Assembly: GCA_964616495.1 (NCBI GenBank)
Contig: CAZTRF010000001.1
Location: 1-64,000 of the forward strand
Direction: 5' to 3'
DNA: 64,000 bases
Origin: DAOSVX01 sp964616495
GTDB taxonomy: Bacteria > Bacillota_I > Bacilli_A > RF39 > UBA660
Below, one piece after another: positions 41,987-50,904 of this stretch (the stretch's first letter is position 1; every line of letters begins with the position of its first letter). Both the position numbers and the translations under genes were made by a program. Below the pieces are notes generated by a model. The model was not told where the DNA came from. It saw only the letters and a list, made by a program, of their open reading frames with translations, and did no database searches.

Positions 41987-44900
41987 ATGAAAAAAACATT
42001 CAAAAAACTAATTAGTTTAATAAGCATTATTTTAATGCTTTTTCCAGAATTATTTCCTTTTGTAGGAATAATGAAAGTTGATGCTGCTTTATATGAAGGA
42101 CCAACTGTAATTGAAAATATTGATTTAAACTTTACAGATCATCAATCTCAAGACATTACTCTTGGTGAGGGCGAAACATTTTCAAGCTGTTCTTCTGAAT
42201 CACCTAGAATAGCATCAACTACGATATCAGCTGATAATAAGGTTTGTACTATAACTGCTTTATCTTACGGAATATCATCTGTTTATTTAAATATATATGC
42301 CGGTGGTAGCTATGAGAAAACAATATTTGTTAATGTTGATAACAATACTTTCTTAAATAGCTTTTTAGATTCAATTCCTAATGAAATGACAATGACTTAT
42401 CCCGAATATCAAAAATACATTCAAAATTATAGTCTAAATAGTAATAACCCAAATGATGTTAACGTTTATTTTGAAGAAAACTCTTTTGAAAATGGAACCT
42501 TCATAACTACAGCTGAAGTAACTGATAAAAATTATTACTATTTTAATAATGATGGTCAGGTTCACTATTACGAAAATGAGGACGATGCCACCATTTCTAA
42601 AGAAGTTCGTTTTAATATAATCGGCACGATGCTTTATGGTGACCTAGTTCATGCTTCATTATCTTATTTATCAAAGATTGATTTTGTAACAAATACTGAA
42701 GTTAATTATGATAATTTAATATTTGTAAGCAGTGATAATAATATCTTTACTGTTGATAATAAAGGCTATGTTAAGGGTGTATCTCTCGGCAATGGATATG
42801 TTTATGTATATGATAAAGAATCTGATGTGTATTACAAATTAGAGGTAAATGTTCAAGCTGGTTTTAATAATAATCCTGATTTCTCAGCTATTACTAGTTA
42901 TTTTAACAATCAAACATTTGATGTTAATATAAGTACTAGTACGATAGCCAAAAAAGCTATAAAATATACAGAAGGTGGTACATATACTATTGACCCAGCA
43001 TCTTATTTTACAGCACTATATAACGAGCATTTTACACCAATATATGGTAGCAATATGCCTTATTTTAATAGTTTATCTTGTACCAACAATGTTTGCTCAG
43101 GTAGCGGTAGTTATTATTATGGCTCATCAGGATCTATCGATATAACAAATGCGACCTTTAATTTTAATGGAATAAAATTATTAGAAACTTATCTTATAGC
43201 TGATCCAAGTTCAAGTTTTGATTTAAACATTATAAAGTTAGGGGCAAGTGCTGATTCAGAAATCAGCTTTACTTATGATAGCGATTATTTAACTGAAAAT
43301 GCTAACGGAACATTTTCTGCATTAAAAACGGGAGTTACAGAAGTAACCGCCAGTGATGGAACTTATCAGAGTACTGCTAAAATGTTTATTTCACCAACAT
43401 ATACTGATATTGCCCCAATTACAAATTATTTTAATAATTTATCGTCTATTACCTTGACTTATCCTGTAACAGTTTTTAATGATTTAAATTTTTTATCAAA
43501 AGCTGTTAAAAACTATCTTACTGAAAACACACCTGAAAGTAATGGATATAAAAATTTATATGAATATGATGTTAAATGCATAAATACTAATATGTGTCAA
43601 ATCAAAAAGAATGAATATTATGATGCTGAGCATCTATATCCATCAGGTTTTTATTTATCTTCTTTCAATTCTAAGATAATTCGCATAAATTATTCATTGG
43701 CTGAAGCTACAGAACTTACAGCTGCTGTTAATGAATTAAATAATATTGATAGTAAAATTAATATTGCTTTTGAAGATATAGAAAAAGCTTATTATAGCTG
43801 TGATGCTTCAGACACTTGTTTTAACGAAAAAATTATAGAGGCAGCAGAATTGCAATTTAATTCATCAATGTTAAGTTTAAGCGACTTCGTTACAATTGAA
43901 CAAATACCTGATATTTACTATACTATGGAAGGAAAAGTTCAGCTATCACTATATGGTGAAGTATTGTATAGCAAGCCAGTAGTAATAACTTATAATAAAA
44001 TTCATACTCTTTCTCATTTATTAGAAAGAACCGAAGAATATAAAATAAATAATTATAAAGAAAAAATAGTTGATATGAGTACAACTCTTAATAATTATTC
44101 ATTAACCACTAATGATATTACCATTACCTTAGTAAGAGATAAAATTTATAATATTGCATATCATAATGATAATGAGCATGAAATCACATATAATTTTATG
44201 ATCGATCAAAAAGAAAAAGTAAAAATAACAGGATTATCATTTGGGTCAAATTTTCCAGGTAAAAATATGGAAATTGGTGATGAAGAAGTTCTATATTATT
44301 CTGTTTATCCGGAAAATGCTAATTATGGTACCGTAGAATTTGTAAGTGCAGATCCAACAATTATATCGGTTAATAATACTACTAGAACTATTACTGCTCT
44401 AAAAAAAGGTTATACAACTATTTATCCAAAGATAAATGGTAAAGTCCAAAAACATAGTGGTTATCTATCATGTGTAGATACCACCTATGAAGATATTCTT
44501 AATGATATGTTAGAAGCTAATGGCCCAAGTAATGTTACTATAACTTATTATGATTTACTAAACTTTGATTTGATAAGTGCCATAACTAATGAAGTAAGTA
44601 ATCAAATAAATAATAATTTAAATAGGCCGTTAAGTTCAACGGTTGAAGTTGAAGAGATTGGAACAACTGGAACATATAAATATCGTTTAGTTTATTCAGA
44701 ATATATTTACGGATCATCTGAATCCTCTTTTAGTTATTCTCAATATAAAAATATTACCTATGATAAAAAAGGAATAAGTACTACTGATAACGAATATAAA
44801 ATAGATATTAATGAAATAGTGGATACTAAATTATCATTTAGTGAAGCTGATAATATAAACTTAAATATTAGAATTGAAGATCCAAGTATTGTTTCATATA

Positions 44901-46633
44901 GTAATAGTGGGATTTTAAAAGGACTTAAAACAGGCAAAACTTATATTTCTATTTATGATAAGTTTGATAAATACTATAATGATATTTATGTTACTGTAGA
45001 TGGGGATACTCTTTATACAAATATTATTGATGAGTTAAATGATATCGATACAGTCATACTTCCTAGCTCAGCAATTGCTAATACGTATGGTTCATATAAT
45101 CAGATTTTTGATACAGTACTTTTAAGAAAAGTCGATAAATATGATTTATTTAATACCCATACTACAATATGCAATAATGTAAATAGTACTTGTACTTTAT
45201 CACTTAACTATGAATTAAATGGTCAAGAAGAAGAATTTTCAAAAACATATGCTTTTTTAATACAAGGTTTAACTATAGAAAACAATGACATTGAATTAGC
45301 AACTGGAGAGTCATATACATTAGAATATACTTCAATTCCTAATACTGACCCAGTGACTATAACCTCTTTAACACCAGAAACTTGTAGTATTGTTGATGAT
45401 GAGGTATTGGCTTTACAACGAGGAGGATGTTACGTAAAAATTAAAAATAGCACTGATTTTGATGTTTTAAAAGTAGCCATTGATAAAGATGATATTATTG
45501 CCGAATATCAAGATTTACTTGACTCGCTTCCTAATGAAATAACTTTAAAAATAGAAGAGTATAATGGTGATATAGGTATGGAAGATTATAGTTATATGGC
45601 TGCATATTCAATGCTCTTTAAATTAGCTATTGTTGATTTATTAGACTTAAACGAAAGTGAAATCACCAATTTTTATCCAAGCTTTTTTGATTTAAATGAA
45701 GATGATGGAACAATGCCAGTTTCTTTATATCCTAATTTATCATACCATGATGAAATTAGTGGTGAATATTATGGAGTTAATATTAGTCCAGTTGAAAAAG
45801 CGGAACCAATAAAAATATTATACGATAATGATTTTATTGCTGATCAAGAAGAGGTTGATGCTATAGTTGCCACTTTGCCTAAAGAATATCGTCTAAGTAT
45901 TGATCAAATAATTAAATATCGTCTATTGGGTGGACAGATGATTGATTATACAGACTTTTCTAATATCTTAGATGCTTATCCCGATTATGAATTACAATAT
46001 GATATGGCCGGAGCTGGTGGAAGTATGGCTATGGTAGGGCAAAATTATGCTTATACTGTTTTAAAAGATGGATATGTAGTGGCTTTTGGAAGTGTTGATG
46101 TTTATATGTATTTTGAAGATGAAAACACCACGGTTATGACACAAGAAGAATACATTGAATATTTAAAAGGCCTTGTTACTGATGAATATATTTCTGTTCA
46201 AAATGAAATATCAAATTTAACAACTTTAGCTGTTAGAATGGATATTAGCGAGCCAACTGAATTATTAGAAGATTCAATATATGGCTTAGGAGATACAACC
46301 CCGGAAGTTACTGTTACTTATATTAGAAACAGTGCTGACCCAACAGTTGATACTTACGATATTCGAGTTGAAGATATTGCCTTTAGATTAACGGTTGGTA
46401 AAAAAATAGCTCAAGGAGCAACTTATGATGCTAGTTATCTAATAGGAGATTTAACTGGAGATAATGTTATTTCAACAACCGACTTGGTCAAACTAAGAAG
46501 ACATTTAGCGGGAATTGAATCAGTTACTGGTAATAAACTAAAAGCCGCTGATATTAATCGTGATAATAATGTTACAACAACTGACTTGGTCAAACTAAGA
46601 AGACACTTAGCGGGAATTGAATCAATAGCTTAA
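41987..46633 (+). CDS. Giant secreted dockerin protein with BIG2-like repeats (1548 aa)
   Basis: A secreted 1548-residue protein: signal peptide (~1-34) and repeated modules of ~230-300 residues, each opening with a BIG2-like strand pattern (FVSSDNNIFTVDNKGYVKGVSLG; FVSADPTIISVNNTTRTITALKKG; SYSNSGILKGLKTGK) followed by a helical segment with PNEMTMTYPEY or PNEITLKIEEY. The C-terminus is a type I dockerin: two calcium-loop repeats DLTGDNVISTTDLVKLRRHL and DINRDNNVTTTDLVKLRRHL. No glycoside hydrolase or peptidase domain is recognised. The preceding gene encodes the likely cohesin partner, in the same operon. Confidence 0.82.
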   Translation: MKKTFKKLISLISIILMLFPELFPFVGIMKVDAALYEGPTVIENIDLNFTDHQSQDITLGEGETFSSCSSESPRIASTTISADNKVCTITALSYGISSVYLNIYAGGSYEKTIFVNVDNNTFLNSFLDSIPNEMTMTYPEYQKYIQNYSLNSNNPNDVNVYFEENSFENGTFITTAEVTDKNYYYFNNDGQVHYYENEDDATISKEVRFNIIGTMLYGDLVHASLSYLSKIDFVTNTEVNYDNLIFVSSDNNIFTVDNKGYVKGVSLGNGYVYVYDKESDVYYKLEVNVQAGFNNNPDFSAITSYFNNQTFDVNISTSTIAKKAIKYTEGGTYTIDPASYFTALYNEHFTPIYGSNMPYFNSLSCTNNVCSGSGSYYYGSSGSIDITNATFNFNGIKLLETYLIADPSSSFDLNIIKLGASADSEISFTYDSDYLTENANGTFSALKTGVTEVTASDGTYQSTAKMFISPTYTDIAPITNYFNNLSSITLTYPVTVFNDLNFLSKAVKNYLTENTPESNGYKNLYEYDVKCINTNMCQIKKNEYYDAEHLYPSGFYLSSFNSKIIRINYSLAEATELTAAVNELNNIDSKINIAFEDIEKAYYSCDASDTCFNEKIIEAAELQFNSSMLSLSDFVTIEQIPDIYYTMEGKVQLSLYGEVLYSKPVVITYNKIHTLSHLLERTEEYKINNYKEKIVDMSTTLNNYSLTTNDITITLVRDKIYNIAYHNDNEHEITYNFMIDQKEKVKITGLSFGSNFPGKNMEIGDEEVLYYSVYPENANYGTVEFVSADPTIISVNNTTRTITALKKGYTTIYPKINGKVQKHSGYLSCVDTTYEDILNDMLEANGPSNVTITYYDLLNFDLISAITNEVSNQINNNLNRPLSSTVEVEEIGTTGTYKYRLVYSEYIYGSSESSFSYSQYKNITYDKKGISTTDNEYKIDINEIVDTKLSFSEADNINLNIRIEDPSIVSYSNSGILKGLKTGKTYISIYDKFDKYYNDIYVTVDGDTLYTNIIDELNDIDTVILPSSAIANTYGSYNQIFDTVLLRKVDKYDLFNTHTTICNNVNSTCTLSLNYELNGQEEEFSKTYAFLIQGLTIENNDIELATGESYTLEYTSIPNTDPVTITSLTPETCSIVDDEVLALQRGGCYVKIKNSTDFDVLKVAIDKDDIIAEYQDLLDSLPNEITLKIEEYNGDIGMEDYSYMAAYSMLFKLAIVDLLDLNESEITNFYPSFFDLNEDDGTMPVSLYPNLSYHDEISGEYYGVNISPVEKAEPIKILYDNDFIADQEEVDAIVATLPKEYRLSIDQIIKYRLLGGQMIDYTDFSNILDAYPDYELQYDMAGAGGSMAMVGQNYAYTVLKDGYVVAFGSVDVYMYFEDENTTVMTQEEYIEYLKGLVTDEYISVQNEISNLTTLAVRMDISEPTELLEDSIYGLGDTTPEVTVTYIRNSADPTVDTYDIRVEDIAFRLTVGKKIAQGATYDASYLIGDLTGDNVISTTDLVKLRRHLAGIESVTGNKLKAADINRDNNVTTTDLVKLRRHLAGIESIA
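46481..46522 (+). repeat. 42-bp repeat in the dockerin coding region (copy 1)
   Basis: Encodes DLVKLRRHLAGIES. Copy 2 is at 46583-46624, with one silent difference. Confidence 0.9.
46583..46624 (+). repeat. 42-bp repeat in the dockerin coding region (copy 2)
   Basis: Near-identical at DNA level to copy 1, 102 bases downstream, implying recent duplication or gene conversion of the dockerin half. Confidence 0.9.
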
Positions 46634-46659
46634 AAGAGTGGGGAAGCCCATTCTTTTTT
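46634..46659 (+). terminator. Terminator after the dockerin gene
   Basis: AAGAGTGGG / CCCATTCTT stem with one G-U pair and a short loop, then a T run. Confidence 0.8.
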
Positions 46660-46684
46660 AATGTAAATAATTAAGTAATATTTA

Positions 46685-46713
46685 TAGACAAAACGCCCAT
46701 TAAAGCCTATAAT
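46685..46713 (+). promoter_or_regulatory. Promoter of the FGase-queA-amidoligase operon
   Basis: TAGACA (46685-46690), 17 bases, TATAAT (46708-46713), then GAGAGGAGA before the first gene. Confidence 0.7.
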
Positions 46714-46738
46714 ACACTTACGAGAGGAGAAGAGTATT

Positions 46739-47425
46739 ATGGTTTCAAAAGAACATCTAAAAGAATTAGAAAGTACTTTTAGTCAAAATGAAAAACATGG
46801 TAATCTTTTAGTACCTAGTCATAATTTTACTAAAGGGCTTGGAAATATTATATTGACTGCTCCCCATACCGTTATTACAAGCAAAATTAAAAATGGAATT
46901 GAAACTATAAAAGAAAATGAATCTTATACTGGGGCTATTACTTTAATGTGTGGTGAAATTGCTGGATGTCATACCATGACCCGTAACAATTATAATGATG
47001 TTACTGCTATCACTAATTTTTATAATGAATATTTACAAGATTATATTTCTTCTTATGGAATAGTTGGTCATTTAGATATTCATGGTGCTGCCAGGACTAA
47101 TCCTTATGATGTATCAATAGGTACTAATCATCTTGAACATATTTTTTACGATCAACAGGTTTACGAAATTGTTAATGATGGATTTAATGATTATGGAATT
47201 AATAATGTGGTTTGGAATTCTAAATTTCAAGCCTCTACTAAAGCAACTTTATGTCGTCAGGTATTCTTAGGTAAAATGATTCATACTCTTCAACTAGAGA
47301 TAAATAAAAATTATCGCGATTTAAATGATTTTGAGAAAATGGTAGCTCTTATTAAGGCCATTTCTGAAATAGCTATAAATTTAAATGAGCATTTATCTTC
47401 CGGTGGTTTAGGATATGGCAGATAA
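46739..47425 (+). CDS. N-formylglutamate amidohydrolase-like protein
   Basis: A 228-residue predicted metal-dependent amidohydrolase. NIILTAPHTVI (His43) and VGHLDIHGAARTNPYDVSIGTN (Asp113, His115) correspond to the PHxG and D.H blocks of the FGase fold, and TLQLEINKNYR to the closing strand. A homologous domain is fused to QueA in the next gene (VPHSKK, IDIHGMADSYDIELGTN, TIQLEIGPKYR). It is first in a four-gene operon with amide-bond-forming enzymes. The substrate is unknown; formylglutamate itself is not implied. Confidence 0.72.
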   Translation: MVSKEHLKELESTFSQNEKHGNLLVPSHNFTKGLGNIILTAPHTVITSKIKNGIETIKENESYTGAITLMCGEIAGCHTMTRNNYNDVTAITNFYNEYLQDYISSYGIVGHLDIHGAARTNPYDVSIGTNHLEHIFYDQQVYEIVNDGFNDYGINNVVWNSKFQASTKATLCRQVFLGKMIHTLQLEINKNYRDLNDFEKMVALIKAISEIAINLNEHLSSGGLGYGR

Positions 47426-49088
47426 TAGTTTATTAAATATTAATACCTATGATTATCCATTAGACAAAAACTTGATTGCTCAAACGCCTATAAAAAATCG
47501 CGATCAATCAAAATTAATGGTTGTCAATCGTAAAAATGGTGATATTTCTCACCATATTTTTTCTGATATTATAAATTACTTAAATAAGGGCGATTGCCTA
47601 GTACTAAATGATACTAAAGTAATACCCGCCAGACTATTTGGAGTAAAAGAAGCAACAAAAGCTCATATTGAAATACTTTTATTAAAAGATAATGGTAATA
47701 ACTTATGGGATTGCCTTATTAGAAATTCCAGAAGATTAAAACAAGAAGATATTATTTCTTTTGGTGAAGGATTATTAAAAGGGAAAGTCATTTCTAAGGC
47801 CTCTGATGGGGTAATAAAACTTCAATTAATATATGATGGCATTTTATATGAAATACTTGATAAACTAGGAGAAATGCCCTTACCGCCATATATTCATAAA
47901 CATTTAAAAGAACAAGATCGTTATCAAACGGTATATGCTAAAAATATTGGTAGTGCTGCAGCTCCTACTGCCGGATTACATTTTACAAAAAAATTACTTG
48001 ACGATATTGAAAAAAAAGGTATAATAATTTGCTACGTCACATTGCATGTTGGTTTAGGTACTTTTAGACCAGTTGAAGAAGATAATATTTTAAATCACCA
48101 TATGCATAGTGAATATTATGAAATGACTTCGGATGTGGCAAAATTATTAAATGATGCTAAAGAAAGTCATCATAAAATTATTGCTGTAGGAACAACCTCT
48201 ACTAGAGTATTAGAAACCGTCTATAGTAAATATAATTCCTTTAAAGAATCTTTTGGAAATACCGATATTTTTATCTATCCGGGATATACCTTTAAAGCAA
48301 TTGATTCTTTAATTACTAATTTTCATTTGCCAAAATCAACTTTAATGATGCTAGTAAGTGCTTTTAGTAGTAAAGATATTATTATGAATGCTTATAGAGA
48401 AGCTATGAATAAAAAATATCGTTTCTTTTCATTTGGTGATGCCATGCTTTTGGATATTCCTAATTATGAAAAATTGTTAGACGAGTTTAAAAATCAAAAG
48501 ATTTATTTAAAAAAAGATAATTTTAAAATTTTAAAAGGAACCATTCCTATAATGATATCAGTTCCTCATAGTAAAAAGCATTTACGAGATGGAATGGTTA
48601 AAAATAATGAACATAATACAGCTAGAATTGCTAAACTATTATATTGTTTAACTAATTGTCATTTAATCTATGCCTATAAACAGGGAGATAATGACCATAA
48701 CTATGATGAAAGTTCTAATTATAAAAAAAAGTTAAAAGCCTATATAAAAGAAAATAACATTAAGATATTAATAGATATTCATGGTATGGCTGATTCTTAT
48801 GACATCGAGTTAGGAACTAACCATTATCAAAATATTTTTAATGATAAAGATATTATAAATAATATTAAAGATATATTTTATAAAAATAATATAAAGAATG
48901 TATTTGTCGACCGAAAATTTAAAGCTAAAAGACATAATACTATTAGCAATTACATAAATAAAGAATGTAATATTAAAACTATTCAACTAGAAATAGGCCC
49001 TAAGTATCGTAAAATCAAATTAAGACCAAAATCATTTAATAAAATTATAATAAGTTTAGAAGAAATCATAAATAAGAATAAGGAGTGA
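47415..49088 (+). CDS. queA: QueA fused to an N-formylglutamate amidohydrolase-like domain
   Basis: Residues 1-347 are S-adenosylmethionine:tRNA ribosyltransferase-isomerase, which builds the epoxy-cyclopentanediol of queuosine on preQ1-tRNA. Motifs: LVLNDTKVIPARLFG, GSAAAPTAGLHFT (179-191), TLHVGLGTFRPV, NFHLPKSTLMMLVSAF and YRFFSFGDAMLL (335-346), the normal QueA end. A further ~200 residues form an FGase-like domain (375-557; Pro-His 384-385, Asp454 to Gly457). Normal QueA is ~345 residues. It overlaps the preceding FGase gene by 11 bases and is followed by amidoligase and ATP-grasp genes. The fusion ties queuosine synthesis to an amidohydrolase activity not in the standard pathway. Confidence 0.9.
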   Translation: MADNSLLNINTYDYPLDKNLIAQTPIKNRDQSKLMVVNRKNGDISHHIFSDIINYLNKGDCLVLNDTKVIPARLFGVKEATKAHIEILLLKDNGNNLWDCLIRNSRRLKQEDIISFGEGLLKGKVISKASDGVIKLQLIYDGILYEILDKLGEMPLPPYIHKHLKEQDRYQTVYAKNIGSAAAPTAGLHFTKKLLDDIEKKGIIICYVTLHVGLGTFRPVEEDNILNHHMHSEYYEMTSDVAKLLNDAKESHHKIIAVGTTSTRVLETVYSKYNSFKESFGNTDIFIYPGYTFKAIDSLITNFHLPKSTLMMLVSAFSSKDIIMNAYREAMNKKYRFFSFGDAMLLDIPNYEKLLDEFKNQKIYLKKDNFKILKGTIPIMISVPHSKKHLRDGMVKNNEHNTARIAKLLYCLTNCHLIYAYKQGDNDHNYDESSNYKKKLKAYIKENNIKILIDIHGMADSYDIELGTNHYQNIFNDKDIINNIKDIFYKNNIKNVFVDRKFKAKRHNTISNYINKECNIKTIQLEIGPKYRKIKLRPKSFNKIIISLEEIINKNKE

Positions 49089-49094
49089 TTTATT

Positions 49095-49952
49095 ATGGAA
49101 GAAGAAATTAATTATCGTGAAAGATTTGACACCCTTTTAAATATTCAACCCAATTATGGAATAGATCATGTTAAAAAACCAGTCAAATTTAATTATATTG
49201 GATTAGAAATTGAAATTGCAGTTATCTATGATCGTAGTCGTTATACCTTCATTAGGACTTTAATTAAACAGGTCATTAAATTAGTTGGCAATAATGGCTA
49301 TTTTACTAGTGATGGAACAATTATAGGAGATTATTCTTTTGAAATAGTAATGAAACCAATGAGTGTTCCAAAAATAGTTAAGTTTTATCGAACCCTCAAA
49401 AAAATAATTAAATTTAGTGATGGATCCCTTGCTTTTGATAAGGAACATAATTGTGGTCTTCATATGAATTTTAATCAATATGATGTTCCTAATATTGAAG
49501 AGGCTCATAAAAGGTTATTACTATTATGTAATGAAAAACCTGAGTATTTTGATGAAAACGTTTATAAAAGAACCATTTATAACTTTACATTTAAAGATTA
49601 TGTGGAGTTCCAAAAGACCGTTGCCAACAAGTATATTGGCATTAACTATTTAAATAAGAAAATAGTTGAAATAAGAAATATAAAAGTTAGTTTATCATCT
49701 TCTAAATTAGAAGAAATAATGAAAGACTTATTATATTGTTTGTTTGAAGAAAAATTACCATCTCATAAAGAAAAAATGAAAGTTCGTAAACTAAAACATG
49801 TCGTTAATGCAGCCTTTGCTAAAGAAAATAATAAAAGTTTAAATGAAGGATTAGATGAAGGATATATCTTAATAAAATTTGATAAAACCATTCCTAAAGT
49901 AATTGAAATTACCGACGAAGTGAAATCTGTTTTAGATGAGGTTACAAAATGA
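49095..49952 (+). CDS. Amidoligase-family (GCS-fold COOH-NH2 ligase) protein
   Basis: A 285-residue predicted ATP-dependent ligase of the glutamate-cysteine-ligase/glutamine-synthetase fold (Amidoligase_2 type). YIGLEIEI (35-41), the DGTI turn with FEIVMKPMS (82-90), HNCGLHMNF (118-126) and VEIRNIKVSL are the expected metal- and nucleotide-site strands. Such proteins are known from comparative genomics to occur beside ATP-grasp ligases in predicted peptide or amide-forming operons. It ends in an ATGA overlap with the ATP-grasp gene. Substrate unknown. Confidence 0.72.
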   Translation: MEEEINYRERFDTLLNIQPNYGIDHVKKPVKFNYIGLEIEIAVIYDRSRYTFIRTLIKQVIKLVGNNGYFTSDGTIIGDYSFEIVMKPMSVPKIVKFYRTLKKIIKFSDGSLAFDKEHNCGLHMNFNQYDVPNIEEAHKRLLLLCNEKPEYFDENVYKRTIYNFTFKDYVEFQKTVANKYIGINYLNKKIVEIRNIKVSLSSSKLEEIMKDLLYCLFEEKLPSHKEKMKVRKLKHVVNAAFAKENNKSLNEGLDEGYILIKFDKTIPKVIEITDEVKSVLDEVTK

Positions 49953-50848
49953 AAAGAATAGATGCATGGCTATTTTTTGCTAATGTTTCATATAAGGAAA
50001 AAGAAAAAAATGGTTATATTAAAGAAATAATTAAAAAGGCTCAAAAAGAATATGATTTTAATTTAGAGGTTAAAAATGTTCAAAAGTTTCACATTGTTTC
50101 CGGTGAAAAAAACGAACTTTATTATGATGGAAAGCTAGTGAAACAATTACCTACATATGCCATTATTAGAAGGTATGAAATTTATTTAATGAGACAATTA
50201 GAACTAATGGGAGTTCAAGTATTTAATAGTGTTTCAGCAATGATTGATGCTCGTAATAAGATGAAAGTTCATCAAATATTAGCTTCTAATCATATAAATA
50301 CTCCTAAAACCGTTTACACAGTATTTAAAAGTAATTGTGATAATGTTCTATATAAAGATATTACAAAAATATTAGGTAGTAAAAAATTTATTTTAAAATG
50401 GATATATGGTTCTCAAGGAAAACATGTTTATCTAGTACAAAATGAAGCAGCATTTAATGAATTAGTCAAAAAATATAAAGGCAGAATTCTTTGTCAAGAA
50501 TTTATTGAAGAAAGTTTTGGAATGGATATTAGAGCTTATGTCATTAATAGTAAATTTATTGGTGCAGCCATTAGAAAAAGTAATGGTGATAACTTCAAAA
50601 GTAATCTAGCTCAAGGAGGAGAAGCTCTTCCAGTAGAATATAATGATGAAATAATTAATATTGCTGAAAAAAGTGCTAAAGCAGTTGGACTTGATATTTG
50701 TGGCGTCGATATTTTAGTATCTAAAAAAGGTTATTATATCTGTGAAGTAAACGCTTTACCAGGTTTCAAATCAATAAAAAAGGTATGCGACATTGATGAA
50801 AAAGATATTCTTTTAGGCCTTATCAAAAATAAAATAGATAATAAATAA
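49949..50848 (+). CDS. RimK-like ATP-grasp ligase
   Basis: A 299-residue ATP-grasp protein. KFILKWIYGSQGKHVYLV (ATP-binding strand and small loop), ILCQEFIEESFGMDIRAYVI, a GGEALPVE loop and ICEVNALPGFKSI (Mg-binding Glu and Asn) match RimK/LysX-type ligases, which join a carboxylate to an amine through acyl-phosphate. It is translationally coupled to the amidoligase gene (ATGA) and last in the operon. Candidate products are an amino-acid or peptide conjugate; no peptide precursor gene was seen. Confidence 0.85.
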   Translation: MKRIDAWLFFANVSYKEKEKNGYIKEIIKKAQKEYDFNLEVKNVQKFHIVSGEKNELYYDGKLVKQLPTYAIIRRYEIYLMRQLELMGVQVFNSVSAMIDARNKMKVHQILASNHINTPKTVYTVFKSNCDNVLYKDITKILGSKKFILKWIYGSQGKHVYLVQNEAAFNELVKKYKGRILCQEFIEESFGMDIRAYVINSKFIGAAIRKSNGDNFKSNLAQGGEALPVEYNDEIINIAEKSAKAVGLDICGVDILVSKKGYYICEVNALPGFKSIKKVCDIDEKDILLGLIKNKIDNK

Positions 50849-50850
50849 TG

Positions 50851-50899
50851 TTGAAATATTCTAACTCCTATCTTATAATAAACCTATAGGATAGGAGTT
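50851..50899 (+). promoter_or_regulatory. Promoter inside a 10-bp inverted repeat
   Basis: TTGAAA (50851-50856), 17 bases, TATAAT (50874-50879). An exact inverted repeat AACTCCTATC (50863-50872) / GATAGGAGTT (50890-50899) brackets the -10; the right arm holds the ribosome site of the next gene and is followed by TTT. For transcripts arriving from upstream it would fold as a terminator-like hairpin that hides the ribosome site. Confidence 0.65.
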
Positions 50900-50904
50900 T
50901 TTGT

